Both the position numbers and the translations under genes were made by a program. A stretch of 64,000 nt of DNA. Source: Bacteroidaceae bacterium HV4-6-C5C. Lineage in GTDB: Bacteria; Bacteroidota; Bacteroidia; Bacteroidales; Bacteroidaceae. This document shows, one piece after another, positions 1 through 9,170 of this stretch. The notes under the pieces are model-generated. The model worked only from the letters and a program-made list of their open reading frames with translations. It did no database searches and was not told where the DNA came from. Location of the stretch: positions 124,001-188,000 of the forward strand of contig VOIU01000004.1 in NCBI GenBank assembly GCA_007896885.1, read 5' to 3'. Each line of letters starts with the position of its first letter. Positions within the stretch are counted from its first letter, which is position 1.

Positions 1-139
1 GTATGTTGGGATGTCTAACGTGTATGGATATACTGTCGCTAATTCTGATATATCCTCATTTCTTTTCTCATTTGTTGTATATCTGCCCTTCTTTTTGTTT
101 CTTTGTCTCTTAAAATAACAGCAAAAACAAATTGACAGA

Positions 140-691
140 ATGAAAACTCTTTTATATTTAGGAGTATGTATGTCGGTCATATTACTGGCAAGTTGCTCTT
201 CTTCTAAAAAGAATGACGGTAAAGATATCACGGTGGCTGCTCATGATAGTATCAGTGCGGACAGTGTACAGCGTATGCAGGTCTCCGAAAGTAAAGTCAC
301 TATATCATACAAAGGTAAGCAGTACAGCTCATCTGTAGTGCGTAAGCCCGATTCAAGTCTTCCGGTTGTTCAGAATGATCAGGGAGACCGCTTTTCGGAT
401 AATCGTATAACGTTACAGTTAACCAGTGGGGGCAGTAGCATTGTAAACAAGACTTTTACAAAGGAAAGTTTTTCATCACTAGTGGATGCTAATTTCTTGA
501 AGCATGCAATTCTTGAAGGATTGGTCTATGATAAGGTAACTCCTCAGGGTATTCGCTATGTAGCCAGCATTTGCTATCCTCAAACTGATTTATATATACC
601 GCTGTCTCTTACTATATCTGCCGATGGAAGGATAGCTATGGCTAAAGAAGAAATGTTGGAAGACCTTTATGATACCGATAGTATCCAGTAA
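140..691 (+). CDS. Small lipoprotein (DUF4738-like)
   Basis: The 183-residue product begins with a lipoprotein signal peptide; the lipobox LLASC places the lipidated cysteine at residue 19, followed by a Ser/Lys-rich linker. The rest looks like one small beta-rich domain, which would sit on the periplasmic or surface face of a membrane. It resembles the DUF4738 lipoproteins found near recA in Bacteroides; that family name is from memory and less sure than the lipoprotein call. It converges on recA and the two share a hairpin between them. Function unknown. Confidence 0.8.
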   Translation: MKTLLYLGVCMSVILLASCSSSKKNDGKDITVAAHDSISADSVQRMQVSESKVTISYKGKQYSSSVVRKPDSSLPVVQNDQGDRFSDNRITLQLTSGGSSIVNKTFTKESFSSLVDANFLKHAILEGLVYDKVTPQGIRYVASICYPQTDLYIPLSLTISADGRIAMAKEEMLEDLYDTDSIQ

Positions 692-719
692 TAGAGAAAG
701 GAATTAAGAATATTCTTTA

Positions 720-779
720 AATAAGAAAAGTGAAGAATAAAGCTGTTTAAAACGATGCTTTATCCTTCACTCTCTTATT
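720..779. terminator. Bidirectional hairpin between lipoprotein gene and recA
   Basis: GTGAAGaATAAAGC (730-743) pairs with GCTTTATcCTTCAC (757-770) with one mismatch, and outer AATAAGA/TCTTATT arms extend the stem. It lies between convergent genes and probably terminates both. Confidence 0.6.
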
Positions 780-870
780 GTAAGGTATTTACAGAGTATT
801 AAAGTTTTTAATACGTACAACTCAATGGTTTAATGAGATTATACAGATTGTACTTGAATAGTCGGTATTT

Positions 871-1908
871 TTACTTTTCTTTTTTGAGTTCATCAAAGAT
901 TAAGTTTTCCAACTCTTCTGACAACTCCGGATTATCGGCGATACACTGTTTCGCGGCATCACGTCCTTGTCCTAACTTCGTGTCATTGTAACTATACCAT
1001 GAACCGCTTTTCTTGATCAGTCCCAATTCAGCTCCCAAGTCGATAATTTCACCTGATCTTGAGATACCTTCACCAAACATAATATCAAATTCAGCTTTCC
1101 GGAAGGGAGGAGCTACCTTGTTCTTTACAACTTTTACCCGAGTTTGGTTTCCGATAACTTCTTCTCCATCTTTCAATTGTTGAGTACGACGGATATCCAA
1201 ACGTACAGAAGCATAGAATTTCAATGCATTACCTCCGGTTGTTGTCTCCGGGTTACCAAACATTACCCCGATCTTTTCACGAAGCTGATTGATGAAAATA
1301 CATGTAGTGCGAGTTTTGCTTACAGTACCTGTCAACTTTCGCAAAGCTTGCGACATCAGTCTTGCCTGTAGTCCGACTTTGTTTTCTCCCATATCACCCT
1401 CAATTTCTGCTTTTGGAGTTAATGCAGCAACAGAGTCTATTACAATAATATCAATGGCAGATGAACGAATTAATTGGTCGGCTATTTCGAGTGCTTGTTC
1501 ACCATTGTCCGGTTGGGATATGTAAAGATTATCTATATCTACTCCTAGTTTGGACGCATAAAAACGGTCGAAGGCATGTTCTGCATCAATAAATGCCGCG
1601 ATACCGCCGGCTTTCTGTGCTTCGGCAATGGCATGGATAGCCAATGTTGTTTTTCCTGATGACTCCGGACCATATATTTCAATTATACGACCTCGAGGAT
1701 AGCCACCGACGCCTAATGCAGCATTCAAGGCGATAGACCCTGTAGGGATAACGTCTATAGGCTCTACATTATCATTGCCCATCTTCATGATAGAACCTTT
1801 TCCGAAGCTCTTCTCTATCTTATCCATCGCAGCCTGCAGAGCTTTCAATCTCTCGCTCGATGACTTGTTTCCTTCATTTTCAAAAACCAGTTCGTCTTTC
1901 TTTGCCAT
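871..1908 (-). CDS. recA: Recombinase RecA
   Basis: Full-length RecA (345 aa). RecA forms ATP-dependent filaments on single-stranded DNA, catalyses strand exchange and stimulates LexA-type autocleavage in the cytoplasm. Walker A GPESSGKT lies at residues 80-87; the Walker B region [18 protein letters not shown] and the loop L2 region with [22 protein letters not shown] are intact. It is the last gene of a minus-strand cluster after carboxynorspermidine dehydrogenase and bcp, an order I know from other Bacteroides. No LexA-type operator was recognised immediately upstream. Confidence 0.99.
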   Translation of the reverse strand: MAKKDELVFENEGNKSSSERLKALQAAMDKIEKSFGKGSIMKMGNDNVEPIDVIPTGSIALNAALGVGGYPRGRIIEIYGPESSGKTTLAIHAIAEAQKAGGIAAFIDAEHAFDRFYASKLGVDIDNLYISQPDNGEQALEIADQLIRSSAIDIIVIDSVAALTPKAEIEGDMGENKVGLQARLMSQALRKLTGTVSKTRTTCIFINQLREKIGVMFGNPETTTGGNALKFYASVRLDIRRTQQLKDGEEVIGNQTRVKVVKNKVAPPFRKAEFDIMFGEGISRSGEIIDLGAELGLIKKSGSWYSYNDTKLGQGRDAAKQCIADNPELSEELENLIFDELKKEK

Positions 1909-1988
1909 TATATTTTATGCTAATAGTTTTTCACTTAAGCTTTCTCTTGTCTTTTTTCAAATACGTAGAAATACCTTTAAAACGTTTA

Positions 1989-2435
1989 TTATAATATCTG
2001 GGCGGCGTGATCGCTTGTCTTTATCTCTTTCGGAGTTATGATTCGCTCTATTTTACCTTCCTCGTCTATAATAAAAGTGGTACGAAATGTTCCCATGTAT
2101 TTACGACCGTACATGCTTTTTTCTCCCCATACTCCAAATTGCTCTACTAACTTTTTATCGGTATCGGCAATGAGGGTAAAAGGAAGATTATTTTTCTCAA
2201 TAAATTTTAAGTGGGATTGTTCATCGTCTATACTGGCTCCAATTACTTCATAACCTGCTTTACGCAAATCAGTATAGTTATCACGAAGATTACATGCTTC
2301 CGCCGTACAACCCGAAGTCATATCTTTCGGGTAAAAGTAAAGTACTACTTTTTTCCCTTTATAGTCACTAAGATGAATGTTTTCACCTTTTTCGTTTCTC
2401 CCCAATATTTCAGGGGCTTTATCTCCTACCTTCAT
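1989..2435 (-). CDS. bcp: Thioredoxin-dependent thiol peroxidase (BCP-type peroxiredoxin)
   Basis: This 148-aa atypical 2-Cys peroxiredoxin of the Bcp/PrxQ type reduces hydroperoxides with thioredoxin as electron donor in the cytoplasm. The peroxidatic cysteine (Cys43) is in the PKDMTSGCTAEAC motif with the resolving cysteine five residues later (Cys48), the PrxQ spacing. The Pro/Thr of the active site and a C-terminal TFIIDEEGKI strand are present. It sits 80 nt upstream of recA and 32 nt downstream of the dehydrogenase gene, so the three are probably co-transcribed. Confidence 0.95.
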   Translation of the reverse strand: MKVGDKAPEILGRNEKGENIHLSDYKGKKVVLYFYPKDMTSGCTAEACNLRDNYTDLRKAGYEVIGASIDDEQSHLKFIEKNNLPFTLIADTDKKLVEQFGVWGEKSMYGRKYMGTFRTTFIIDEEGKIERIITPKEIKTSDHAAQIL

Positions 2436-2467
2436 ATCTTTGAGTTTTTATTATTGAGATATTGTTT

Positions 2468-3661
2468 TTATAATTCCAAGTTACCATCGAACACCTCATG
2501 CCAAGGTAAACCTTGTTTGTTGAGTTGTTCCATGAATGGATCTGGATCGAATTCTTCTACATTCCATACTCCGGCTTTCTTCCATAGCCCTTTCATGAAC
2601 ATCATTGCACCGATCATTGCAGGAACTCCGGTGGTATAGCTTACTCCTTGCATACCTGTCTCTTTGTAAGCTTCTTGATGACTACAGTTATTGTATACAT
2701 AATATGTACGCTGTTTGCCATCTTTCGAGCCGCTGATACGGCAACCGATAGAAGTTTCACCCTCATAATTCTCTCCCAGATCTTGTGGATTGGGTAGCAC
2801 TGCCTTTAAGAATTGCAATGGAATGATTTTTGTTCCGTTGTAATCTACTTCATCAATGCGAGCCATACCAATATTCTGTATCACACGTAGATGGGTTAGA
2901 TATTCCTGACCAAATGTCATCCAAAAACGTGCACGTTTAATGGTAGGGAAGTTCTTAACCAAAGATTCCAACTCCTCATGATAAAGCAAATATGAATCGC
3001 GAGGACCTATATTCGGATAAGTGAGATCCTTATGTATTTCAAGTGGCCTAGTGGTTACCCAATTACCATTTTCATAGTAGCGACCGTTTTGTGTAATTTC
3101 TCTGATGTTGATTTCCGGATTAAAGTTTGTAGCAAATGCTTTATGATGATTTCCTGCATTACAGTCTACAATATCCAAATATTCTATTTCATCGAAATGA
3201 TGTTTTGCTGCATAAGCTGTATAGATACCACTAACTCCGGGGTCGAATCCACAGCCTAGTATTGCAGTCAACCCTGCTTCTTCAAATCGTTTCTTATAAG
3301 CCCACTGCCAACTGTATTCAAAGTGAGCTACATCTTTAGGCTCGTAATTCGCTGTATCTAAATAGTTAACTCCCGTTTTTAAACATGCTTCCATAATGGT
3401 CAGGTCTTGATACGGAAGCGCAACATTTATGACGATTTCGGGTTTAAAACTTTCGAATAGTTTTACCAATTCGTCCACACTGTCGGCATCCACCTGAGCG
3501 GTCTTTATATTCGGATTTCCGATAGCATTTACTATTGCGTCACATTTTGATTGTGTACGACTTGCAATCATAATATCGGTAAATACATCCGGATTTTGAG
3601 CAACTTTGTGGGCTACGACGGTACCTACACCACCGGCGCCGATAATAAGAACTTTACCCAT
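2468..3661 (-). CDS. Carboxynorspermidine dehydrogenase (saccharopine dehydrogenase family)
   Basis: The 397-aa protein opens with an NAD(P)-binding Rossmann motif GAGGVG (residues 8-13). Its length and motifs such as LGCGFDPGVSGIYTAYAAKHHFDEI and the C-terminal GVPAMIGAMMFMKGLW match the saccharopine-dehydrogenase-like carboxynorspermidine dehydrogenases that Bacteroides use to make spermidine from aspartate semialdehyde and putrescine. No decarboxylase (nspC-like) partner is adjacent. It is first in the run with bcp and recA. The specific polyamine role is inferred from family knowledge; the family call itself is firm. Confidence 0.88.
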   Translation of the reverse strand: MGKVLIIGAGGVGTVVAHKVAQNPDVFTDIMIASRTQSKCDAIVNAIGNPNIKTAQVDADSVDELVKLFESFKPEIVINVALPYQDLTIMEACLKTGVNYLDTANYEPKDVAHFEYSWQWAYKKRFEEAGLTAILGCGFDPGVSGIYTAYAAKHHFDEIEYLDIVDCNAGNHHKAFATNFNPEINIREITQNGRYYENGNWVTTRPLEIHKDLTYPNIGPRDSYLLYHEELESLVKNFPTIKRARFWMTFGQEYLTHLRVIQNIGMARIDEVDYNGTKIIPLQFLKAVLPNPQDLGENYEGETSIGCRISGSKDGKQRTYYVYNNCSHQEAYKETGMQGVSYTTGVPAMIGAMMFMKGLWKKAGVWNVEEFDPDPFMEQLNKQGLPWHEVFDGNLEL

Positions 3662-3759
3662 TTCTTTAAATTCGCAATTGTTTTTTATTAATACTAATTA
3701 TTGATAAAAGCTTTTGGCTGCAGATAGAAACAAGCCGATTTCAGTCTTTTATTACAGAG

Positions 3760-3767
3760 CAAATATA
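3760..3767 (-). promoter_or_regulatory. Bacteroides -7 box for the dehydrogenase-bcp-recA run
   Basis: On the minus strand this reads TATATTTG, the TAnnTTTG -7 consensus of the Bacteroides primary sigma factor. It is about 100 nt upstream of the dehydrogenase start and points toward it. Confidence 0.5.
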
Positions 3768-3890
3768 AGAGTTTATTCTTAGAAAAGCATTATAATCATT
3801 TCAAATAGTTTATAAAAAACGTCCACTGTTTAAACAACTTATTCTTATTCGGGTTTATATGTCAAACATCCTTTTTATGAATAACTAAAC

Positions 3891-4370
3891 ATGAAATTAA
3901 TGACTAAAAAAACACTAATCTCTATTTGCATGCTTGCTTTGCTCATTAGCTTTTCTTCTTGTCGCTCTGTAAAACCGATTGTTTCTCTTGATTCAATAAA
4001 CGAGGAATGGTATATTATTGAGATGAATGGATCGGTAATTGTCCCTTCTCCGGGGCGGTCTTTTCCTACCATCAAATTTGATACTTCCAATGGAGAAGTA
4101 TTGGGAAGTAGTGGCTGTAATCGCTTTATGGGTTCTTTTGATGTGAATTCACATCTCGGTAGTATTGAGTTGAGTAAATTGATTAGTACCCGGATGGCAT
4201 GTCCCGATATGACGCTTGAAAATAACTTGTTGTTGGCTTTAGGTAAAGTGAAGAAATATAAAAAAGTTGGAACACAGATCGCACTTTGCAATACTTCCAA
4301 TCGTCCTGTGTTAATTTTGCAGAAGGTGCCTTTGGATATTACAAATCCATCGGTTTTGAAAAAGAAGTAG
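3891..4370 (+). CDS. META-domain (HslJ-like) lipoprotein
   Basis: The 159-aa product has a lipoprotein signal (SFSSC, lipidated Cys24) followed by a META domain, recognised by LGSSGCNRFMGSF, the ISTRMACPDM motif and the final RPVLILQKV strand. META/HslJ domains are small beta folds of unclear role, associated in E. coli with heat shock and novobiocin resistance. A second ATG at 3900 is an alternative start. The gene stands alone and is followed by a strong hairpin. Confidence 0.85.
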   Translation: MKLMTKKTLISICMLALLISFSSCRSVKPIVSLDSINEEWYIIEMNGSVIVPSPGRSFPTIKFDTSNGEVLGSSGCNRFMGSFDVNSHLGSIELSKLISTRMACPDMTLENNLLLALGKVKKYKKVGTQIALCNTSNRPVLILQKVPLDITNPSVLKKK

Positions 4371-4430
4371 AATACTTCGGTGTGATTCGTTAATCCTCCT
4401 TTTAAAGAATATCGAAGCTTTAGATGTGTT

Positions 4431-4472
4431 AAAGCCGCTTTATTTCAAAAGCTACGAAATAAAGCGGCTTTA
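4431..4472. terminator. Perfect 16-bp stem terminator
   Basis: AAAGCCGCTTTATTTC and its exact complement flank a 9-nt loop between the META lipoprotein gene and the convergent MarR gene. U-rich flanks on both sides suggest bidirectional termination, closing the long RND operon as well. Confidence 0.8.
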
Positions 4473-4590
4473 TTGTGTATGGGAGAGGATAAGTCGTTAT
4501 GAGCTGCAAATTTCAATTTTCGCAACTTGATTTTCAGCTTGCCCTCTAACAATTTTTGAAAAGTATAGTTCCTTTTATCAAAGTCCTTTA

Positions 4591-4962
4591 TTAGTCGGTT
4601 ACTAGAGCCTCTTTTTCAAGGATATTTTTTAAAAGTTCCGGAATCTCAATCTTATCACATTTAATGGCAGATAGATTTCGCTTACCTTTTTCTGTTAAGG
4701 AAAAGTACATCTGCCGTTTATCTTTAGTTCCTAAAACTCGTTTAATTAATCCTTTGTCTTCTACAGAACGGATTACCTTGGAGGCGTTGGAGTTGCTAAG
4801 TCCCAGCATATCCGCTATTTCTCCAGAGGAAAGCGTTCCGGCATCGGATAAACTGCATAATAACATGCCCTCATTCAGACAAAGATTATGCGTCTTTTCT
4901 AATTGTGCTTCAAAAGCTGCAATTGCGCGGTAGATATCTCTAATCTGACATAGTTTTTCCAT
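4591..4962 (-). CDS. MarR-family transcriptional regulator
   Basis: The 123-aa protein is short for MarR (usually about 140-150) but contains the whole winged helix: the recognition helix region SGEIADMLGLSNSNASKVIRS followed by the wing VLGTKDKRQMYFSLTEKG. MarR dimers bind near-palindromic operators and release DNA on binding a ligand or on cysteine oxidation. It is the last gene of the RND/thioredoxin operon. Two matching palindromes bracket that operon's promoter at 15.1 kb, so the simplest inference is that it represses its own operon. Sulfane sulfur or a toxic small molecule are possible inducers given the neighbours. Confidence 0.9.
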   Translation of the reverse strand: MEKLCQIRDIYRAIAAFEAQLEKTHNLCLNEGMLLCSLSDAGTLSSGEIADMLGLSNSNASKVIRSVEDKGLIKRVLGTKDKRQMYFSLTEKGKRNLSAIKCDKIEIPELLKNILEKEALVTD

Positions 4963-5027
4963 TAGTTTATCTGTTTTAGTGATATAATATTCTTTATTTT
5001 TTCGTTTCTAAATGCTTATTCGCTCTA

Positions 5028-5477
5028 TTACTTTTTCAGGAGAACTTTCTCTATGGCTTCTTTAAATGAAGCCTTAGGCATAGCTCCTTGGGCCATTTGA
5101 GGCTGTCCATTCATTGGTATGAATAATATGGAGGGTATAGAACGAATACCAAATGCGGCTGCTACTTCCTGCTCATTTTCTGTATTCACTTTGTATACGT
5201 AGATTTGACCTTCGTATTCGCCTGCCAGTTCTTCGAGGATAGGAGCTACCATTTTGCATGGACCGCACCATGATGCGTAAAAATCAACAATGGCGGGTTT
5301 GTCACCAAGATATTTCCACTCATTGGGAGTGGTTTCGTAATTAGCTACTTTCTTCAGAAAGTCTGCTTTGGTTAATTCTATTGTTTTCATTTTCTTTTCT
5401 GTTTTATTAGGATTTTGAGCGTTTCCGCATGCTGTAATGGCTATGGCAAGAAACATCGTAAATAAGACTTTTTTCAT
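5028..5477 (-). CDS. Exported thioredoxin
   Basis: The 149-aa protein has an N-terminal hydrophobic signal with a lipobox-like AITAC (Cys17), then a thioredoxin domain with the redox motif WCGPC at residues 70-74 and the cis-proline in SIPSILF. The start at 5477 is chosen because its ATG overlaps the stop of the upstream membrane-protein gene by 4 nt (ATGA); a longer in-frame ORF to 5834 is only the antisense-free extension through the upstream genes. It probably supplies reducing power outside the cytoplasm or at the membrane. In the operon it follows the CoA-disulfide-reductase fusion and precedes marR, pointing to thiol/sulfide handling. Confidence 0.9.
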   Translation of the reverse strand: MKKVLFTMFLAIAITACGNAQNPNKTEKKMKTIELTKADFLKKVANYETTPNEWKYLGDKPAIVDFYASWCGPCKMVAPILEELAGEYEGQIYVYKVNTENEQEVAAAFGIRSIPSILFIPMNGQPQMAQGAMPKASFKEAIEKVLLKK

Positions 5478-5722
5478 TTTTTCTCGGGTTTGTAGGGTTT
5501 GAGAGTATCCTTGTATGCTTGCTTTGGATGGTCTTGTTTTGTGGTGGAACACCCACCGCCAGCACAACAACATGAAATGTTGAAGATTGCCTGGAGTAAG
5601 AACAACGCTGCAAGCAGCAAAAATACATATTCTTTTGACGTCAGCGCATATATTATAGCTGCTAATCCTGCTAGCAGTCGGAAAATACGTCCAAAGTCCC
5701 AGTTTCTTAATGATTTTTTCAT
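5474..5722 (-). CDS. Small membrane protein (YgaP-like DUF2892 type)
   Basis: The 82-aa protein has two hydrophobic segments (about residues 14-27 and 32-46) ahead of an unusual SCCCAGGGC cysteine cluster near residues 50-58. The arrangement matches the DUF2892/YgaP transmembrane hairpin, which in other bacteria is joined to rhodanese domains. The cysteine cluster could carry metal or persulfide, which is inference only. Its stop overlaps the thioredoxin start by 4 nt, and its own start overlaps the DUF6132-like gene by 4 nt, so translation is probably coupled. Confidence 0.8.
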   Translation of the reverse strand: MKKSLRNWDFGRIFRLLAGLAAIIYALTSKEYVFLLLAALFLLQAIFNISCCCAGGGCSTTKQDHPKQAYKDTLKPYKPEKK

Positions 5723-5931
5723 TCCTTTTTCTGTTTATTCTCTTTTTGGAGGAACGCATTAAATAATAATCCTCCCATAAGCATACCCCATAGTGCGCTG
5801 TTGATTGGAGAGGAGGTAATGGGACAGGTACCACTTTCGCAGCCTATATAGCGCCAATAAATATATCCTCCTATGCCTCCAAGCAAGACGCCTGAAAGTG
5901 TGGGTAGATATTTTGTTATTAAATTTTTCAT
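5719..5931 (-). CDS. Small membrane protein (DUF6132-like)
   Basis: The 70-aa protein has two membrane segments, the first containing GVLLGGIGGYIYW and the second ALWGMLMGGLLFNAF, separated by a short loop with CESGTC. It looks like DUF6132, a family often found beside rhodanese and thioredoxin genes in Bacteroidetes. It overlaps the next gene by 4 nt. Role unknown; the paired loop cysteines facing thioredoxin suggest thiol exchange, as a guess. Confidence 0.75.
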   Translation of the reverse strand: MKNLITKYLPTLSGVLLGGIGGYIYWRYIGCESGTCPITSSPINSALWGMLMGGLLFNAFLQKENKQKKE

Positions 5932-6053
5932 ATTCTTTCGTATTAAGTTGATATTTCCTATATTATTCTGGCCTCGTATTTAGTTTTTTTGATATAAAAT
6001 ATATTTGTTATCATATCGTTCTTCTTATCTCATTTTTATAACCATTTTTGATC

Positions 6054-8501
6054 CTAAATAAAGAGATTGACGTTGGCATCTTCTGCACGTTCCATGTAAG
6101 TAGCTACTCCACCTACACTTACCTCGTCGAGCAATTCTTCACGTTTCACTCCCATCACGTCCATAGACATCTGGCAGGCAATGAATTCCACTCCGATTGC
6201 CAATGCTTGGCTACGCAGTGATTCAAGGGAGTCGATACCTCTGATTTTCATGATGTGGCGCATCATTTTGTCACCTACACCGAACATGCTCATTTTCGAA
6301 AGATGAAGTTTCAGCGAATGAGAAGGCAACATCATGCCGAACATCTTGCCGAACATATCTTTCTTTACTTGGGGCTTGTTCACCTTTTTAATCACATTAA
6401 GTCCCCAGAAAGTGAAGAAAATGGTGACTTTTTGCCCAGTTGCGGCAGCACCGTTAGCCAGTACAAAGGTGGCAAGCGCCTTATCGAGATCATCACTGAA
6501 CATGATGAAGGTTTTAGCTTTGCGATCGCAGGAAGTAATCAAATTGCCTGCCTTGGGCGACCCTTTCTCTATAATGACCGTGTATTTGCCTTTATCTTCC
6601 GTATTCGAAATGAGCATGTTGCCGGTGGTGTTGCACCATGCTTGTGCATCTCTTGAAAAGCCGGCATCGGTAGCAATTACCTCAATACGTTCGCCGTCGT
6701 GTACCGAATCAACCGCTTGTTTCACCTTCATGATAGGCCCCGGGCATTGTAATCCGCAGGCATCTATCCGTACGGTCTTTATGCTTTGCTCCACCTGTTG
6801 GGTATCGATATCCGTGTTACTTGCCGGGAGTATCAGTGGTTTAATGGCTATGATGGGTGCGGTGGCTGTAGAATAAGTTTTATACCCCCCTGAAAGATTC
6901 TTGACATCTTTATACCCATGCCCTTTCAAGATACATAAAGCCAGATAACCGCGCAACCCGACGGCGCAATAAAGAATAATCTCTTTATCTCTCGGGATGG
7001 TGGACAATCTGTTGCGTAGCTCATCGAGTGGTACATTTATGGCTCCCGGAATAGCGCCGAATGTAAATTCATCCCGCGTACGAACATCAATTACTATTGC
7101 ATTGGATTTGTCCATGTGTTGGAATTCCCTCCATGAAATGACGGGCATCGCACCGCTGATAATATTGCTTGCGACATATCCGGCAATGGCGATAGGATCT
7201 TTGGCTGACGAAAATGGTGGTGCGTATGCATGTTCGGTTTTAATGAGATCATATACCGTGCCGTTATTCTTAATCAACTGTGCAATCTGGTCAATGCGTT
7301 TGTCCACTCCGTCATAACCTACGCACTGCGCTCCATAGAGTTTGCCGTTGACGGGGTCAAACGTTAGTTTGAGGGTGAGGGGCAATGCATCGGGGTAATA
7401 TCCTGCGTGTGAAGCGGAATGGGTAGTGGAGCTCTGATAAGAGATGCCCCACTGTTTGAGCCGCTTTGCCGCCAATCCGGTGGAAGCGACTGTGAGGTCG
7501 AACACTTTGGCTATGGATGTGCCGATGGCACCTTCATATTGCGAAATATTGCCGGACACCATATTGTCGGCCACGATGCGCCCTTGCCTATTGGCGGGAT
7601 TTGCCAGATAGTTCAGCCACGGTTTGCCTGTGAGCGGATGCGGATATTCGATGGCATCACCCACGGCATAAATGTTATTGGCGGAAGTTTCGAGGTATTC
7701 GTTTACCTTTATTCCTCCTGTTTCGCCGACGGCTATTCCGGATGCTTTGGCTAAAGCAGTCTCCGGACGTACTCCAATGGAGAGGATCACGATGTCAGCA
7801 TCAATGACGGCTCCACTTCCAAAGAAAACTTTCAAGCGATTGCCGTAACGTTCGAAGTGTTCAATCCCTTGTTCCAGATAGAGTTGTACTCCTTTCTGCA
7901 ATAGGTGCTGATGAACGTGTGAGGCTATGGAATAGTCCACTGGCGCCATGACTTGGTTACTCATCTCTACAATGGACACTTGTGCACCAGTGTGATGCAG
8001 GTTTTCCGCCATTTCAAGTCCGATGAATCCTGCACCTACCACTACAGCGTTTTCTACTTTGTGCGTATTGATGTAGTTCTTAATCCTGTCAGTATCCTCC
8101 ACATTACGCAAGGTAAAAATACCTTCGAGTTCGATGCCTTTCAGAGGCGGACGGACGGGGGAAGAGCCTGGTGAGAGCAATAGTTTGTCGTAATTCTCGG
8201 TGTAAACTGAACCGTCTTTTCGTCGGACACTGACTTGCCTAGCGCTCAGGTCAATAGCCGTCACTTCGCTTTCAATACGTACATCCACATTGAATCTTGT
8301 ACTGAATGAAGTGGGAGTCTGAACAAACAGTTTCTCACGGTCGGTTATCACTCCACCAATGTAATAGGGGAGACCGCAATTGGCGTACGAAATGTACTTG
8401 CCCTTCTCAATCAGTATAATTTCAGCCGATTCGTCTGCTCTACGTATTCTGGCTGCTGCTGTTGCGCCTCCTGCCACTCCTCCGATAATAATATGTTTCA
8501 T
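6054..8501 (-). CDS. CoA-disulfide reductase / rhodanese / TusA / DsrE four-domain fusion
   Basis: This 815-aa protein joins four sulfur-handling domains. Residues about 1-440 are an FAD/NAD(P)H disulfide reductase of the CoADR/Nox type, with GGVAGGATAAAR for FAD and the active-site Cys42 in SYANCGLPY. Residues about 460-550 are a rhodanese with the catalytic Cys in YCAVGLRGY. Residues about 575-650 are TusA-like with ACGLQCPGP. Residues about 660-815 are DsrE/DsrF-like. CoADR-rhodanese fusions reduce CoA-persulfides or polysulfides; TusA and DsrE pass persulfide sulfur. It is cytoplasmic, in an operon with an RND pump and thioredoxin, and has its own putative promoter upstream. Confidence 0.93.
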   Translation of the reverse strand: MKHIIIGGVAGGATAAARIRRADESAEIILIEKGKYISYANCGLPYYIGGVITDREKLFVQTPTSFSTRFNVDVRIESEVTAIDLSARQVSVRRKDGSVYTENYDKLLLSPGSSPVRPPLKGIELEGIFTLRNVEDTDRIKNYINTHKVENAVVVGAGFIGLEMAENLHHTGAQVSIVEMSNQVMAPVDYSIASHVHQHLLQKGVQLYLEQGIEHFERYGNRLKVFFGSGAVIDADIVILSIGVRPETALAKASGIAVGETGGIKVNEYLETSANNIYAVGDAIEYPHPLTGKPWLNYLANPANRQGRIVADNMVSGNISQYEGAIGTSIAKVFDLTVASTGLAAKRLKQWGISYQSSTTHSASHAGYYPDALPLTLKLTFDPVNGKLYGAQCVGYDGVDKRIDQIAQLIKNNGTVYDLIKTEHAYAPPFSSAKDPIAIAGYVASNIISGAMPVISWREFQHMDKSNAIVIDVRTRDEFTFGAIPGAINVPLDELRNRLSTIPRDKEIILYCAVGLRGYLALCILKGHGYKDVKNLSGGYKTYSTATAPIIAIKPLILPASNTDIDTQQVEQSIKTVRIDACGLQCPGPIMKVKQAVDSVHDGERIEVIATDAGFSRDAQAWCNTTGNMLISNTEDKGKYTVIIEKGSPKAGNLITSCDRKAKTFIMFSDDLDKALATFVLANGAAATGQKVTIFFTFWGLNVIKKVNKPQVKKDMFGKMFGMMLPSHSLKLHLSKMSMFGVGDKMMRHIMKIRGIDSLESLRSQALAIGVEFIACQMSMDVMGVKREELLDEVSVGGVATYMERAEDANVNLFI

Positions 8502-8548
8502 ATTTATTTATTTTACTTCAGATAATATTTCTGTAAATTAATATTTTG

Positions 8549-8592
8549 CAAAGATATTAATAATTTGATTCGAATATATATCCTTTGGAAAA
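8549..8592 (-). promoter_or_regulatory. Putative internal promoter with operator half-site
   Basis: The minus strand has TATCTTTG at 8556-8549, a TAnnTTTG -7 box about 50 nt before the CoADR-fusion start. About 30 nt farther upstream (8585-8592) is TTGGAAAA, one arm of the palindrome found at the main operon promoter. It could give MarR-controlled transcription of the sulfur-handling half alone. Confidence 0.4.
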
Positions 8593-8656
8593 TATTTCTA
8601 TTAATCTTAGTGTAATATAGCTAATAACTGTAAACAGTAATCTTCGCTTGCTATTC

Positions 8657-8842
8657 TTACTTCACGTTAAACCTATTCAGATTTTTTTCCAGAGGGCAAA
8701 ACTTGGTGAATGACGACTGGATAAGGTTGATGCCTACAAAGAGGGGGAGTATCACCCAATAGATTGATACGAAGTAAGTTAACAGTGAACCGGCGGTGAC
8801 CATGCTGCTTGCAACGGTTCTGATGATATATTCTTTTTTCAT
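8657..8842 (-). CDS. Small membrane protein (DUF2892/YgaP-like)
   Basis: The 61-aa protein has two hydrophobic segments (SSMVTAGSLLTYFV and IYWVILPLFVGINLI) and ends with SFTKFCPLEKNL, the FCP motif typical of DUF2892 membrane hairpins. This family is often fused to or next to rhodanese domains, matching its position directly before the CoADR-rhodanese fusion. It begins 2 nt after the stop of the PII-like gene. Probably a membrane anchor or sulfur-transport accessory; function inferred from context. Confidence 0.8.
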   Translation of the reverse strand: MKKEYIIRTVASSMVTAGSLLTYFVSIYWVILPLFVGINLIQSSFTKFCPLEKNLNRFNVK

Positions 8843-8844
8843 TA

Positions 8845-9162
8845 TCAGATAAATTTAGAATGGGATTCCACATCGAGTATGAATGCATGTACGGGAAACG
8901 GATTCTGGGTTTCCTCGTTGCATTTGTTTAGTTCGGAGATAGCTTGCGCCGCCACCTCTTTGGTTGTGAAGCTGAAAAGCATGATGGAATTCGTTTTGGC
9001 GCTTGACGAAGTGGTGCTGAACCAGTTCAGATAATGTTCTTCCTTCTTCTGTTTATGTCCGGTGATGCGGGTGGCGCTGAACCGGTTTACCCCGGCCTGT
9101 TGCAGAATCTCCGCTACCTTATCGTGGTATTCGCTGATACTTAATACAATCAATAGTTTCAT
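8845..9162 (-). CDS. PII-like small protein of the RND operon
   Basis: The 105-aa protein has a ferredoxin-like (beta-alpha-beta) pattern: a KLLIVLSI strand, an EILQQAGVNRFSATRITGHK segment like the PII T-loop approach, a central SSSAKTNSIMLFSF strand and an ISELN helix. Such PII-like proteins are often encoded beside cation or RND transporters and may bind a nucleotide or metal to gate them. It lies 8 nt after the pump gene. Without a profile search the superfamily call is moderate. Confidence 0.6.
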   Translation of the reverse strand: MKLLIVLSISEYHDKVAEILQQAGVNRFSATRITGHKQKKEEHYLNWFSTTSSSAKTNSIMLFSFTTKEVAAQAISELNKCNEETQNPFPVHAFILDVESHSKFI

Positions 9163-9170
9163 AGTAATCC

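Noticed and set aside
1..139. Possible partial gene at the left edge
   Set aside because: No sustained open frame or family pattern in either strand.
5478..5834. Extension of the thioredoxin frame upstream to an ATG at 5834
   Set aside because: It would read through two other genes in a third frame; the ATG at 5477 gives a signal peptide and a 4-nt overlap typical of the operon.
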